Positions 63,193-64,000 of a stretch of DNA of 64,000 bases are shown one piece after another. Made by a program: the position numbers and the translations under genes. Source of the stretch: Schizochytrium sp. TIO01 (Eukaryota; Sar; Bigyra; Thraustochytrida; Thraustochytriidae); NCBI GenBank assembly GCA_004764695.1, contig SMSO01000034.1, forward strand, positions 761,501 through 825,500. The letters are read 5' to 3'. How positions within the stretch are numbered: position 1 is the stretch's first letter; each line of letters opens with the position of its first letter. The notes under the pieces are model-generated. The model made no database searches, had not been told where the DNA came from, and saw nothing but the letters and a program-made list of their open reading frames with translations.

Positions 63193-64000
63193 ATGATGTG
63201 GTACGGCTGCACGAGAGCTTCGAACGCTGTGTCACTTGTACATCGCCGGGTAGTAACAATTGTTTTTCTTACATTGTACATATTTTTAGAAATATGTACG
63301 TGGAGCTGCACGGCTAGCTCGAGCAACCCTGTGCCAAGGACGTCCCATCTCTTGCAACACCTCGGCACGAAAACACCATACGAAGCAAGGCTCCACGCTG
63401 AACACCCCGGAGAGGACCCAGAAACATGTGCAGTTGCCTCTGGGATCTCTGCTGTTCGTTCTATCACTAAAGGGTTGCCCAAACAGCACTCGCCAGAAGA
63501 CACTGCGACTTCTTTTTCTACTCCTTTCGCTGTTGATGGAGCTACGTCTGCACTTGCCTGTGAGCCTATTCATGTGTACAAGGTCGTGCGTCACGGTACA
63601 CGATATCCTACAGAAAAGCACATGCGCAAACTGAACAAGGTGGCACAAGCATTGGGTGTCAGTTTAGACATGCAAGAAGAGGACGCAGGACTCTTGACAT
63701 CAGTTGGCGACCAAGAACTTGAGCACATGGGCCGAAGGCTTGGCAAACGTTTCCCCAGCCTGTTTGAAGGTGGTTACCATCCAGTTAAACATGATATTCA
63801 GTCTTCTCAAGTAACGCGTGCTTTGCAAAGCGCATCAGCGTTCAGCCGCGGTCTCTTCGGCTCCAATGTGAGCGTTGCAATCAGGTCTGAGACCAAGGCG
63901 CTCGACCGGCACATGCGATTTCACAAGGCTTGTCCACGGTACGCGCGGGAGGTTAAAAAGAACTCGACCCTCGAAGAGTTAGGTCCGATTGGAATTGCGA
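63193..64000 (+). CDS. MINPP1: Multiple inositol polyphosphate phosphatase (MINPP1-like histidine phosphatase), N-terminal part
   Basis: The frame is open from the ATG at 63193 (GCCATGATG context) to the window edge, 269 codons. An in-frame stop at 63070 bounds it upstream. Residues about 21-38 (VVTIVFLTLYIFLEI) form a signal peptide or anchor, so the enzyme enters the secretory pathway. LGTKTPYEA (about residue 57) is a motif found near the N-terminus of MINPP proteins. The catalytic RHGTRYPT follows, with the phospho-acceptor His at residue 134. SSQVTRALQSASAFSRGL and CPRYAREV also fit the family. These enzymes strip phosphates from InsP6, InsP5 and 2,3-bisphosphoglycerate. The second catalytic motif (HAE or HD) lies beyond the window. 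Confidence 0.9.
   Translation, partial: MMWYGCTRASNAVSLVHRRVVTIVFLTLYIFLEICTWSCTASSSNPVPRTSHLLQHLGTKTPYEARLHAEHPGEDPETCAVASGISAVRSITKGLPKQHSPEDTATSFSTPFAVDGATSALACEPIHVYKVVRHGTRYPTEKHMRKLNKVAQALGVSLDMQEEDAGLLTSVGDQELEHMGRRLGKRFPSLFEGGYHPVKHDIQSSQVTRALQSASAFSRGLFGSNVSVAIRSETKALDRHMRFHKACPRYAREVKKNSTLEELGPIGIA

Noticed and set aside
1..64000. CRISPR arrays, prokaryotic operons, insertion sequences
   Set aside because: The gene structure, spliceosomal intron and protein families are eukaryotic. The only regular arrays are microsatellites with no spacers.

Overview
The window is nuclear DNA of a eukaryote. It holds sixteen supported protein genes, two of them cut by the window edges, and no recognisable rRNA, tRNA, CRISPR array or plasmid-type feature. 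Genes are mostly single-exon, large and rich in low-complexity inserts. They are separated by unusually long, AT-rich, microsatellite-laden spacers. The one intron that can be proven from the protein has a GTAAGT donor, a TACTAAC branch site and a CAG acceptor. Together with many signalling multidomain fusions, a thioredoxin of axonemal type and a calponin-homology/Sfi1-like protein, this suggests a flagellate-derived, intron-poor protist. A labyrinthulomycete or other stramenopile is my best guess, but the lineage is inferred, not shown.

Layout. 1-3693 (-): long coiled-coil protein, cut at its C-terminus. 3694-11969: about 8.3 kb without a supportable gene, carrying copies of a dispersed short repeat. 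11970-13841 (+): DDX3/Ded1 RNA helicase. 15647-16198 (-): thioredoxin-domain protein. 17095-20058 (-): calponin-homology/Sfi1-like protein. 21467-24142 (-): large CAMK-type kinase. 24143-27795: microsatellite-rich spacer. 27796-29331 (-): two-exon lipid-anchored PP2C phosphatase. 30409-31524 (-): BTB/T1 protein. 33223-34695 (+): homogentisate dioxygenase. 37768-38868 (+): PH-domain protein. 40383-41027 (+): thymidine kinase. 41633-45736 (-): RasGEF. 45737-51244: repeat-rich spacer with a 187-bp perfect TTTG tract. 51245-52594 (-): ERGIC3/Erv46. 53438-53983 (+): VPS25. 54690-56246 (-): translin-TRAX fusion. 58389-62780 (+): BAR-RGS-PH-ArfGAP-ankyrin protein. 63193-64000 (+): start of a MINPP1-like histidine phosphatase.

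There is no operon logic. Functionally the window is mixed, with a bias to membrane traffic (ERGIC3, VPS25, ArfGAP, coiled-coil tether) and signalling (kinase, PP2C, RasGEF, PH, RGS, BTB). The most novel object is a single reading frame that joins translin and TRAX, the two subunits of the C3PO endoribonuclease, with the TRAX catalytic acidic residues kept. Next are the RGS domain placed inside an ACAP-like ArfGAP, and a dispersed repeat family of about 70 bp with a conserved core (CCTCTGACTAGYGARAGTG) present in at least nine spacer copies.
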